DNA from: Myxococcales bacterium
GTDB lineage: Bacteria > Myxococcota_A > Polyangia > Polyangiales > Polyangiaceae
DNA: 64,000 bases
Direction: 5' to 3'
Assembly (NCBI GenBank): GCA_016712525.1
Contig: JADJQX010000007.1
Coordinates: 1,860,001-1,924,000, forward strand
Part shown: piece after piece, positions 50,590-58,063 of the stretch
Layout: each line of letters starts with the position of its first letter
Position numbering within the stretch: the first letter of the stretch is position 1
Translations under genes and position numbers: made by a program
The notes under the pieces: model-generated
Seen by the model: only the letters and a program-made list of their open reading frames with translations
Database searches by the model: none
What the model was told of the DNA's origin: nothing

Positions 50590-51623
50590 GCCCTCCCCGC
50601 GACGAGGGCCGCCTTCCGCGAAGAGCCCTCCTCGCGCTGCCGCTCCTCGCGGCGTGCGGCGGGCTACCCCCCAAGCCCGCCGCGCCGTCGGCTGCCCCCA
50701 TGCCGCTCCACCTCGAGCCGCTCGCCGACCTCGTGAAGGCCCCGTCGCTCGTGTGGATGCTGGAGCTCTCGCCGAAGGTGGCGTTCGCCGACGACACGCT
50801 GCTCGCTGGCGTCCATAGGGTCGTCTCCGACGAACGTTTCCGGAGGTTCGCGGCGGAGAACGGCGGCGTCGATCCCCGGTCGCTCGCGGAGCTCGTGATC
50901 GCGCGCTACCCCGACGCGACGCTCACCCTCGGGCGCGGCACGATCGATCCTGCGGCGCTCGAGCGAGCGTTCACGCGGAGAGCGACGCGCATCGACGGCC
51001 GCGCCATCGACGTGGCCTCTCCGCCCGTGGTCCGGCTCTTCGGCGACGGAGCGAAGGAGCGCGTTCAGATGTGCACCTTCGGGCGCGAGGCGTTCGCGCT
51101 CGAAGAAGGGCGCTTCGGTCCGCTCCGGGTCGCGGCCGCCTATGCCGAGGGAAAGCTAAAAAAGGCGAAGCCAGCCCTCCGCGCCGAGCCGCTCGCGCGC
51201 GCCGTGGGCCTCTTGGGTGAGGGGTCGGTCGCGCGATTCTTCGCGTCGGGACCCTTCGAAGGAGAGTGGTCCGCCGCGCTCGGGGGCCTACTCCGAGCGG
51301 CCACGGGCGTCGCGGTCGGGGCGAGGACGACCCGCCACCCCGCGGCGAAGGGGGGGCTCGTCGTCACGGCGGTCGTGCTGGGCGAGTACGGGCACGCCCA
51401 AGAAGACGCGGCGCGCAGGCTCGGCGCCACGCTCGACGTCCTCCTCGCCAAGAATCCCTTCGGCCGGATGCTCGGCCTCCACGAGCCCCTCGAAGCGCCG
51501 CGTGTCGACCCGGTCCCGGGCGGCCTCTCGGTCGTCGCCACGTTCGACACCGACCGCGCGGCGAAGGGGCTCCACGCCGTGCTCGACGCCGAAATCGACG
51601 AAATCGTCGGCAGCCTGCGATGA
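50586..51623 (+). CDS. Hypothetical lipoprotein coupled to tyrS
   Basis: A 345-residue exported protein. The GTG at 50586 overlaps the tyrS stop (GTGA), so it should be translated with it. A twin-arginine-like start (LPRRALLALPLLAACGG) leads to the lipobox LAAC. The mature part is about 310 residues of mixed alpha/beta with no family motif I recognise. LVIARYPDATLTLGRGTIDPAALERAFTRRATRIDG is the most regular stretch. There is no reason from the sequence to link it to tRNA charging. The pairing is probably a matter of position. Confidence 0.72.
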   Translation: MSPPRDEGRLPRRALLALPLLAACGGLPPKPAAPSAAPMPLHLEPLADLVKAPSLVWMLELSPKVAFADDTLLAGVHRVVSDERFRRFAAENGGVDPRSLAELVIARYPDATLTLGRGTIDPAALERAFTRRATRIDGRAIDVASPPVVRLFGDGAKERVQMCTFGREAFALEEGRFGPLRVAAAYAEGKLKKAKPALRAEPLARAVGLLGEGSVARFFASGPFEGEWSAALGGLLRAATGVAVGARTTRHPAAKGGLVVTAVVLGEYGHAQEDAARRLGATLDVLLAKNPFGRMLGLHEPLEAPRVDPVPGGLSVVATFDTDRAAKGLHAVLDAEIDEIVGSLR

Positions 51624-51747
51624 CCGAGGGCGGCGCTACGTTTTCCACAAAAACCGAATCATTTCGCGATTTTACAATACATGCAATCTACCCATCCCCC
51701 TTGACTCCGGGTTGCATGGTGTGGTAGCCCCCGGCCTCTCAACCCTG

Positions 51748-52878
51748 ATGGCCCAGACGAAAAAAGCAGCCCCCTCCGCCCGCCCCGCCAAACCTGCGAA
51801 GGCGAAGGCGAGCTCCAAGAAGCCGTCCGACGCCACCAAGGCCGCGGCGAAGAAGCCGGCGCGCGCGCCCGAGAAGGCCGAGGCCACGAAGAAGGCCACG
51901 AAGGCAGCGCCGGCGAAGAAACCCGAGGCGAAGAAGCCCACGAAAGACGCGGCCAAGCCCGCGGTCAAAGAGGCGCCGAAGGTCGTCCCGCCGTCCCGCG
52001 AGTCGAAGGCGAAACCCTCGTCGAGAGACGTGAGCCTCGCTGCCGCCTCCTCCAAGGACGTCGCCAAGGCCGCCGCCTCCTCCAGGGACGTCAGCAAGGC
52101 CGCCGCCTCCTCCAGGGACGTCAGCAAGGCCGCCGCCTCCTCCAGGGACGTCAGCAAAGCCGCCGCCTCCTCCAGGGACGTCAGCAAGGCCGCGAAGCCC
52201 GCGCCGCCGCCGCCGAAGTACACCGAGCCCGACCTCGGCACCTACCGGACGCGCCCCCCGCCCCCCTTGCCGCGCATCGCGTCGCAGCCCCCGCCGGCGC
52301 CGTCTCCGCCGCCGGTTCGGCCGCCCATGCCTCCCGCGAAGGGCTACCAGCCCATCGTCAACATCCAGCCGTTCCCTCGTTCGACCGAGCCGCTGAACCT
52401 CTCCGTCGGCGACAAGGCCGTCCACCCGCTGCACGGGCTCGGTGAGGTCTCCTCGATCGAGCACCGCGAGGTCGGCGGAGTCTCCGGCGATTTCTACATC
52501 CTGCGCATCCTCGACAAGGGCATGCGCGTGATGGTGCCGAAGGCGAGCGCCACCTCGAGCGGTCTTCGCGCCGTCATGAGCGAGAAGGACGCGAACGCCG
52601 TGCTCGACACGCTGCGCGCCAAAGAGGTAGCCGTGGATCTTCAGCCTTGGAGCCGGCGTTTCCGCGCCTACACCGAGATGATGAAGAGCGGCTCGCCTCA
52701 CGAGGTCGCCAAGGTGCTCCGCGACATGTTCCGGCTCAAGTTCGACAAGGATCTGAGCTTCGGGGAACGTCGCCTGCTCGACCAAGCGAAGAGCCTCCTG
52801 ATGAAAGAGCTCGCCGCCGCCAAGAAGATCACCGAGGCCGACCTCTTGGCCGAGGTCTCGGAGATGTTCAAGGCGTGA
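51748..52878 (+). CDS. CdnL/CarD family regulator with N-terminal H1-like and proline-rich tail
   Basis: A 376-residue protein. Residues about 215-376 match CdnL/CarD, which bind the RNA polymerase beta subunit and stabilise open promoters at rRNA and other genes: SVGDKAVHPLHGLGEVSSIEH, FYILRILDKGMRVMVP, PWSRRFRAYTEMMKSG, VLRDMFRLKFDKDLSFGERRLLDQAKSLLMKEL. M. xanthus CarD has this domain first and an HMGA-like tail at the C-terminus. Here a Lys/Ala-rich, histone H1-like segment comes first (1-90), then five AAASSRDVSK-type repeats, then a proline-rich stretch (150-210). An upstream AT-rich region (51635-51700) and TTGACT (51701-51706) may be its promoter. Its stop overlaps the next start (GTGA). 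Confidence 0.88.
   Translation: MAQTKKAAPSARPAKPAKAKASSKKPSDATKAAAKKPARAPEKAEATKKATKAAPAKKPEAKKPTKDAAKPAVKEAPKVVPPSRESKAKPSSRDVSLAAASSKDVAKAAASSRDVSKAAASSRDVSKAAASSRDVSKAAASSRDVSKAAKPAPPPPKYTEPDLGTYRTRPPPPLPRIASQPPPAPSPPPVRPPMPPAKGYQPIVNIQPFPRSTEPLNLSVGDKAVHPLHGLGEVSSIEHREVGGVSGDFYILRILDKGMRVMVPKASATSSGLRAVMSEKDANAVLDTLRAKEVAVDLQPWSRRFRAYTEMMKSGSPHEVAKVLRDMFRLKFDKDLSFGERRLLDQAKSLLMKELAAAKKITEADLLAEVSEMFKA
52021..52190 (+). repeat. 30-bp tandem repeats inside the CarD-like gene
   Basis: About 5.7 copies of a 30-base unit, in frame. The copies from 52081 to 52170 are identical except for one base, the first two copies are diverged. Each encodes ten residues of the pattern AAASSRDVSK. Such near-perfect repeats change in number by slippage. 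Confidence 0.9.
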
Positions 52879-53417
52879 AGCTCTACACGAAGACCGGCGA
52901 CGACGGCACGACGGGGCTCTTCGGCGGCGGCCGTATCCCGAAGGCGTCGGCCCGTGTCAACGCATACGGCACCGTCGACGAGCTCAACGCGTGCCTTGGT
53001 GTCGCCCGCACGACGACGCTCGCCGAGGCTACCGATACCCTCCTCGCGTCCGTGCAGAGCGATCTCTTCGTGCTCGGAGCCGAGCTCGCCTGCGTGCCAG
53101 GCAAAGAAGACAAGATGAAGATGCGCTTGCTCGACGCGTCGGACGCGGCGCGGCTCGAGGCCGCGATCGACGTGTCCGAAGGCACCTTGCCCGCGCTCAC
53201 GGCGTTCGTGCTCCCGGGCGGCTCGAGCCAGGCCGCCGCCCTCCACCTCGCGCGCACCGTGTGCCGAAGGGCCGAGCGCGAGGTGCTCGGCTCCGGGGAC
53301 GTGCGGGCCGAGCTCGTGGTCTACCTGAACCGCCTCTCCGACCTGCTCTTTTCGCTCGCGCGGGCCGAGAACGTCCGCCTCGGCGTCGCCGACGTGCCCT
53401 GGGCTCCGCGGTCGTAG
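52875..53417 (+). CDS. Cob(I)yrinic acid a,c-diamide / cob(I)alamin adenosyltransferase (PduO type)
   Basis: A 180-residue enzyme that transfers adenosyl from ATP to cob(I)alamin, giving coenzyme B12. The ATP-binding start is KLYTKTGDDGTTGLFGGGRIPK. NAYGTVDELNACLG, LPGGSSQAAALHLARTVCRRAEREV and YLNRLSDLLFSLARAEN are the family motifs in order. The GTG overlaps the CarD-like stop, so it is translated with it. It ends one base before the convergent sigma factor gene. No other B12 gene is near. Adenosylcobalamin is also the chromophore of the CarH photoreceptor in myxobacteria, but no carH is seen here. Confidence 0.93.
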   Translation: MKLYTKTGDDGTTGLFGGGRIPKASARVNAYGTVDELNACLGVARTTTLAEATDTLLASVQSDLFVLGAELACVPGKEDKMKMRLLDASDAARLEAAIDVSEGTLPALTAFVLPGGSSQAAALHLARTVCRRAEREVLGSGDVRAELVVYLNRLSDLLFSLARAENVRLGVADVPWAPRS

Positions 53418-53418
53418 C

Positions 53419-53973
53419 TCACGCCGCGACCTGGGGCTCCGTCATCGCGTCGGCCAGCATACGCCTGCCCCGGTGGAGCCGGCTCATCACCGTGCCGAGC
53501 GGGAGCCCGAGCTCGACAGCCGCCTCGCGGTAGGTCGAGTCACCGAGGTCCACCGTCTCGATCACCTGACGAAACGTCGCCGGGAGCGAGGAGAGCCGCT
53601 CCGACGTGCGCCGCGTGAGGCTCACGGCCGTCGCGCTCGCGGCGAATGCGTCGTTGTGGGTCCACGCGTCGAGGTCGGAGGCGAGCACCTTGAGCGCGTT
53701 CTTCTCCCGTCGAAGGCGGCGGTAGCGCGTGACGAACACGCTGAAGAGGATTTGGTACGCCCAGGCACGCAGGTTCGTCCCGAGGCGGTACTGCGACTCG
53801 AACGTGAGCGCCCGAACGAGCGCGTCCTGCACGAGATCGTCGGCCACCGAGCTCGACTTGGCCAAGCGCAGGGCACGCCCGCGAAGCTCGGGCACGAGCC
53901 GATGGAGAGCCTCACGGAGCTCCTCACGGGTGTGGGCGACGACAGGCACGGACGACGAGGCGGCTCGAGACAT
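53419..53973 (-). CDS. ECF-type RNA polymerase sigma factor
   Basis: A 184-residue sigma-70 family protein. Region 2 is ALHRLVPELRGRALRLAKSSSVADDLVQDALVRALTFESQYRLGTNLRAWAYQILFSVF, including the -10-binding helix. Region 4 is LSSLPATFRQVIETVDLGDSTYREAAVELGLPLGTVMSRLHRGRRMLADAM. The ATG is preceded by GAAGGAG. The AT-rich upstream region (54026-54060) probably holds its promoter. No anti-sigma factor lies beside it, and the next gene in the same direction upstream is a Ser/Thr kinase. Confidence 0.9.
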   Translation of the reverse strand: MSRAASSSVPVVAHTREELREALHRLVPELRGRALRLAKSSSVADDLVQDALVRALTFESQYRLGTNLRAWAYQILFSVFVTRYRRLRREKNALKVLASDLDAWTHNDAFAASATAVSLTRRTSERLSSLPATFRQVIETVDLGDSTYREAAVELGLPLGTVMSRLHRGRRMLADAMTEPQVAA

Positions 53974-54088
53974 GGTGGGACGCTCCTTCGAGAGAAGCTC
54001 TATCCACGCCGCGTACCAAGCCCGAATGCCATGTAATTATTGACCTTTTTAGGATCTTCGACCGACAGACGCGTCCCGTCGGACACAC

Positions 54089-54108
54089 GCGTGTGGGCGC
54101 CCACACGC
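54089..54108. repeat. Perfect 20-bp palindrome
   Basis: The half-site GCGTGTGGGC is followed directly by its complement (GCCCACACGC), giving dyad symmetry with no spacer. It lies 16 bases beyond the kinase stop and 115 bases before the sigma factor start. It can fold into an 8-bp hairpin with a GCGC loop, so it may end the kinase transcript, or it may be a protein-binding site. Confidence 0.6.
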
Positions 54109-54124
54109 CCTCGCCCGCCCTCGG

Positions 54125-55054
54125 TCAGTCGGGGTCCTTCAGGTCGTTGAGCATCGAGATGAACGAGCCCATCGGGGCCACGCCCGGGGCCGCCGAGCTC
54201 GCGACCACGGCGCGTTTGGCGTCCCGGAGGGCCGAGAGGAGCGCAGAAGCCGACGGCCACCGCTCTTCTTTCTCGAACATGAGCGCCATGTCGACGACGG
54301 CCACCACGGAAGGATGGGTCGACGGAGCCGCCTCGACGAGGGAGCGCGCGTGCTCGGTCGCGGCGGCGAACCAGCGCCGGTACGAGTCGTCGGCGACGTG
54401 CACGGTCTCGCCGGAGATCAGCCGAAAGAGGACGGCGCCGAGCGAGTAGACGTCGGAGCGCGCGTCCACCTTGTCGGTCCCTGAGCCGACCGCTTGCTCG
54501 GGGGACATGTAGGACGGCGTGCCGAGCAGCATGCCCTCGACCGTCTTTCCGGCCAGCGCTTTGCCCTTGCCGACGCCGAAATCGAGCAGCTTGACGTCCC
54601 CCGAGAAGGTCAGAAAGAGGTTCGCCGGCTTGAGGTCCCGATGAATGATGCCGGCTTCGTGGACCGCGGTGAGCGTGTCGGCCACGTCGATGCCGATGTC
54701 GAGCACCTCGACCACGGGGAGCTTCACGTCCCCCTCGATGCGCGACTCGAGCGTCTCGCCGTTCAGGAGGTCCATCACCAAGAACGGGCAGCGGTCCGCG
54801 GTGACGCCGTCGTCGACGATGCGGCACACGCCGGGGTGTTTGACCCGGTTCACGAGGTACGCCTCTTCGAAGAAGCGGGCCACGGCCACTTCGTCCGTCG
54901 CGAGGGCCCGATGCAGGATCTTGACGGCGCACCAGCCACCCGTGTCGTCGGTCGCGGCGTACACGTTGGCCATGCCGCCCGTCCCGATGACGCCGTGGAT
55001 GGTGTAGCGCCCGACGCTCGCTCCGATACGCTTGTCGGTGCTCGGCTTGTTCAT
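54125..55054 (-). CDS. Cytoplasmic Ser/Thr protein kinase
   Basis: A 309-residue kinase with no membrane segment. G-loop GVIGTGGMANVYAA, invariant lysine in CAVKIL, HRDLKPANLF (catalytic Asp), LLDFGVGKG (DFG), TPSYMSPEQAVG (activation segment end) and DARSDVYSLGAVLF. The C-terminus after the kinase fold is short. Eukaryotic-type kinases of this Pkn group are many in myxobacteria and control development and stress. Between this gene and nnr are about 70 bases. The ATG at 55054 has CGAGGG upstream. It may be linked to the sigma factor that follows it, but no motif proves this. Confidence 0.9.
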   Translation of the reverse strand: MNKPSTDKRIGASVGRYTIHGVIGTGGMANVYAATDDTGGWCAVKILHRALATDEVAVARFFEEAYLVNRVKHPGVCRIVDDGVTADRCPFLVMDLLNGETLESRIEGDVKLPVVEVLDIGIDVADTLTAVHEAGIIHRDLKPANLFLTFSGDVKLLDFGVGKGKALAGKTVEGMLLGTPSYMSPEQAVGSGTDKVDARSDVYSLGAVLFRLISGETVHVADDSYRRWFAAATEHARSLVEAAPSTHPSVVAVVDMALMFEKEERWPSASALLSALRDAKRAVVASSAAPGVAPMGSFISMLNDLKDPD

Positions 55055-55125
55055 GGGACCCTCGGGCGCTCCTCGTTCAAGCCTCCTAGGATATCGCGTG
55101 GAAAGGCGGCCGACCAGGGGGACCC

Positions 55126-56667
55126 TCAGCGAACGAGCCCCCGCACGATCTCGGGCACCCGATCGCCGATTTCGTGGGCGAGGAGACCGCGATCGCCGTT
55201 CGCCTTCGCCCACTCGGCCCCCGCGAGACCGTGCACCAGCGCCCCGGCCTCGACGGCGCGCCGCGGCGCAAGCACGCACGCGAACGCCGCGACGATCCCC
55301 GCGAGCACGTCGCCCGACCCCGCCGTGGCGAGCGCTGCGTGCCCGGCGTCGACGAGCGAGACCTCCACCGACGCCCGATCCGCGCCCGCGCCCGCGATGA
55401 AGGTGCACGCCCCTTTCAGCGCCACGATCGCCCCCGAAGCCAGCGCCGCTTCGCGCACCCTCGTGAACCTGTCGGCGACGACGGCCTCGGAGGAGATCCC
55501 GAGCAGGCGACCGAGCTCGCCTTCGTGAGGCAGGAGGAACGTAGGGGCCCGACGCGCGCGGAGGCCATCGAGCCTCCCCTCGAACGGCGCGAGACCATCC
55601 GCGTCGAGGACGACCGGCACCTCGGCGAGCGCGAGCACACGCTCGACCACGGCCCGCGCACGAGCGTCACGACCGAGGCCCGGGCCAAGCACCACGGCGG
55701 ACTTGCCACGCAGGAGCTCCGCGACGCGCGACTCCACGGGCTCGACCACGAACGTCATCGCTTCGAGCACACGCGCGTCGAGGGAGGGGACGGTGTCGGC
55801 GAACGAGGCGACGGTCACTGCGCCGGCCCCTGCCCGCGCCGCACCATGAGCCGCGAGCAGCGCCGCCCCCGTCTTTCCGGGGCTCCCCGCGACCACCGCC
55901 ACGTGCCCCTCCCGGAACTTGTGGGTCGCGTGCCTCCGAGCCGGGAGCGCCACGTCGGACGGAACCACGCGCATCGCGCACGGCCGGGCCTCGCGGGGGA
56001 GCCCCTTCGGGTCGGTCGGTACACCGATGTCGACCACATGCACCCGTCCGGCCGCGTCGCGCCCCTCGGCGGTGACCAGGCCGAGCTTCTCGGCGACGAA
56101 CGTCACCGTATGACGTGCACGCACACACACGCCCCATGTGCGCCCCGTCCGCGCGCAGAGGCCCGAGGGGAGATCGAGCGCGAGCAGCTTGTCCCGTGCG
56201 ACGAGGAGGCACTCGATGACATCCCGATCGACCCCTTCGACGTCGCGCGAGAGGCCCGTGCCGAAGAGACCATCGACCACGGCGGACGCGCTCGCCACGG
56301 CCTGCGAGAGCCGCGGGAGCCCCTCGGCGTCGAGCGTCGTCAGAGCTCCGCCGAGCCCCGCGAAGGCCTCGGCGTTGGTGAGCGCGTCCCCGCGGAGCCC
56401 CGAGATGGGGATACGGCAAAAAACCTCGGGAATGGCGCCGAGCACGAGCAGGCGGCGCGCGACGACGAACGCGTCCCCCCCGTTGTTTCCACGACCGGCG
56501 ACGAGCACGACACGCTTGCCCGAAGGTTGTCCGGCGAGCAGCTCGCGAACGAGCACCTCGGTGGCCCCTCGCCCCGCGTTCTCCATGAGCACGATCGACG
56601 GCGTTCCCCGGGCGGTCGCGTACTCGTCGAACGCTCGCATCGCCTCGGGGGTGTAGACGGGCTCCAC
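55126..56667 (-). CDS. nnr: Bifunctional NAD(P)H-hydrate epimerase / ADP-dependent dehydratase
   Basis: A 513-residue repair enzyme for damaged NAD(P)H. The N-terminal YjeF_N epimerase has TPSIVLMENAGRGATEVLVREL and VAGRGNNGGDAFVVARRL, with VVDGLFGTGLSRD. The C-terminal NnrD-type dehydratase has GSPGKTGAALLAAHGAARAGAG, VVLGPGLGRD, VVLDADGL, LLPHEGELGRLL and ATAGSGDVLAGIVAA, the ribokinase-fold ATP/ADP site. Start is a GTG. It is third in the run pdxJ - acpS - nnr, a common cluster in proteobacteria, with 49 bases from acpS. Confidence 0.94.
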   Translation of the reverse strand: MEPVYTPEAMRAFDEYATARGTPSIVLMENAGRGATEVLVRELLAGQPSGKRVVLVAGRGNNGGDAFVVARRLLVLGAIPEVFCRIPISGLRGDALTNAEAFAGLGGALTTLDAEGLPRLSQAVASASAVVDGLFGTGLSRDVEGVDRDVIECLLVARDKLLALDLPSGLCARTGRTWGVCVRARHTVTFVAEKLGLVTAEGRDAAGRVHVVDIGVPTDPKGLPREARPCAMRVVPSDVALPARRHATHKFREGHVAVVAGSPGKTGAALLAAHGAARAGAGAVTVASFADTVPSLDARVLEAMTFVVEPVESRVAELLRGKSAVVLGPGLGRDARARAVVERVLALAEVPVVLDADGLAPFEGRLDGLRARRAPTFLLPHEGELGRLLGISSEAVVADRFTRVREAALASGAIVALKGACTFIAGAGADRASVEVSLVDAGHAALATAGSGDVLAGIVAAFACVLAPRRAVEAGALVHGLAGAEWAKANGDRGLLAHEIGDRVPEIVRGLVR

Positions 56668-56716
56668 CGACCGATCGTCTCAAACCCTTCGTCCGAGCGC
56701 AACGCCGCGGACGCGG

Positions 56717-57100
56717 TCAGCCTGCCGCCGACGCGCTCTCGAGCACGACCACCGCGACCGCGACACCGCCGTCGTGCGAGAGGCTCACGTGCCACTTCTC
56801 GGCCCCCGCCGCGCGGGCGGCGTCGAGCGCCGTGCCCACGAGCTCGAGCCCGGGGCGCCCCGACTTGGCGCGGCGAACGCGGCAGTCGTGCCACGACACG
56901 CCCGTCGCCCCGCCGAGCGCCTTGGCGAACGCTTCCTTCGCAGCGAACCGCCCGGCCAGCGCGAACGCGCGGTCGCGACCTTCGAGCTCCGCCCGCTCCT
57001 CGGGGCAGCAAATACGTGAAAAGAACCGGTCTCCGTGGCGCTCCAAAGCGCGCTTCATGCGTTCGATCGAGCAGAGGTCGATGCCGAGGCCGACGATCAT
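56717..57100 (-). CDS. acpS: Holo-[acyl-carrier-protein] synthase
   Basis: A 127-residue phosphopantetheinyl transferase that loads the fatty-acid ACP from CoA. IVGLGIDLCSIERMKRALERHGDRFFSRI contains the magnesium Asp, and AGRFAAKEAFAKALG the glutamate/lysine motif. WHVSLSHDGGVAVAVVV closes the fold. AAGGTG lies upstream of the ATG. An upstream in-frame ATG would add 22 residues absent from the family. It sits between pdxJ (98 bases) and nnr (49 bases). Confidence 0.95.
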   Translation of the reverse strand: MIVGLGIDLCSIERMKRALERHGDRFFSRICCPEERAELEGRDRAFALAGRFAAKEAFAKALGGATGVSWHDCRVRRAKSGRPGLELVGTALDAARAAGAEKWHVSLSHDGGVAVAVVVLESASAAG

Positions 57101-57198
57101 GAAGCGCACCTTACCAAGCGTCGGCGCCATGGGAGCGCGCGCTCGGCCATGTCGCACGATCGCCACGCGACGGTCGCGGAGGTGTCACACGCGCCCCC

Positions 57199-57978
57199 TC
57201 AAGCGCGGGCTCGTACCCCACGCTCGACGGCCCCACGCAGCGCGGCCACCGCGGCTCCCATACCCGAAAAGATCGCGTCGGCGACGACGGCGTGGCCGAC
57301 GTTGAGCTCCTCGATCGCCGAAATACGCATGAGCTCGACGACGTTCGCGACCGTGAGCCCATGGCCGGCGGCCACCTCGAGGCGAGCCGCGGCGGCGGCC
57401 CTGGCCGCGCCCTCCAAGGCGCCGAGGGTTCGGGCGCGCTCCTCGGCCGTGACGGCGTGCGCGTAGTCGCCCGTATGAAGCTCGACCTGGGCCACGCCGA
57501 GCGCGGCGGAGGCGTCGATCTGCGCGAGGTCCGGCGCGACGAAGAGGCTCGTCTTGATGGAGGCATCGTCGAGGGTCGCGCACATGGCCCGGAGGCGCTC
57601 TTTTTGTCCTACGACGTCGAGGCCACCTTCCGTGGTGCGCTCTTCGCGCCGCTCCGGGACGAGGGTCACGACGTCGGGCCGAATGCGCAGCGCGATCGCG
57701 AGCATCTCGTCGGTCGCGGCCATCTCGAGGTTCAGCGTCGTGCGGAGCTCGCTCCGGAGGCGCTCGACGTCCTCGTCGCGGATGTGGCGTCGGTCCTCGC
57801 GGAGGTGCGCGGTGATGCCGTGGGCTCCGGCGTCGAGGCAGTGCCGTGCCGCGAGAACGGGATCCGGGTACGTCGTCCCTCGTGCGTTCCGGAGGGTGGC
57901 GACGTGGTCGATGTTGACGTGGATTCGGACGACCTTCGGGAGGCTCGATTCGTTCGACGGGAGCTGCACGCGCGGCAT
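57199..57978 (-). CDS. pdxJ: Pyridoxine 5'-phosphate synthase
   Basis: A 259-residue TIM-barrel enzyme that condenses 1-deoxy-xylulose 5-phosphate with aminoacetone phosphate to make PNP for vitamin B6. HVNIDHVATLRNARGTTYPDPV, GITAHLREDRRHIRDEDV, LNLEMAATDEM, VTLVPERREERTTEGGLDV, and ELHTGDYAHA followed by AGHGLTVANV are all present. Start chosen at the ATG at 57978, with about 14 residues before the conserved part, slightly longer than E. coli PdxJ. It heads the pdxJ - acpS - nnr run. Confidence 0.95.
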   Translation of the reverse strand: MPRVQLPSNESSLPKVVRIHVNIDHVATLRNARGTTYPDPVLAARHCLDAGAHGITAHLREDRRHIRDEDVERLRSELRTTLNLEMAATDEMLAIALRIRPDVVTLVPERREERTTEGGLDVVGQKERLRAMCATLDDASIKTSLFVAPDLAQIDASAALGVAQVELHTGDYAHAVTAEERARTLGALEGAARAAAAARLEVAAGHGLTVANVVELMRISAIEELNVGHAVVADAIFSGMGAAVAALRGAVERGVRARA

Positions 57979-58063
57979 GGTGATGGCCCGAGACCCAAAA
58001 GTAAAGCCGCGCGCGCCCACGGCCCCGACCGGGGTGGGACGCGCGCGTGCGTCACACGGAGCG

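Noticed and set aside
58016..58038. Hairpin between pdxJ and the S41A protease gene (CCCAC...GTGGG)
   Set aside because: The stem is short with a three-base bulge. A T-rich stretch (CTTTACTTTT) follows on the minus strand but too far away to call a terminator with confidence.
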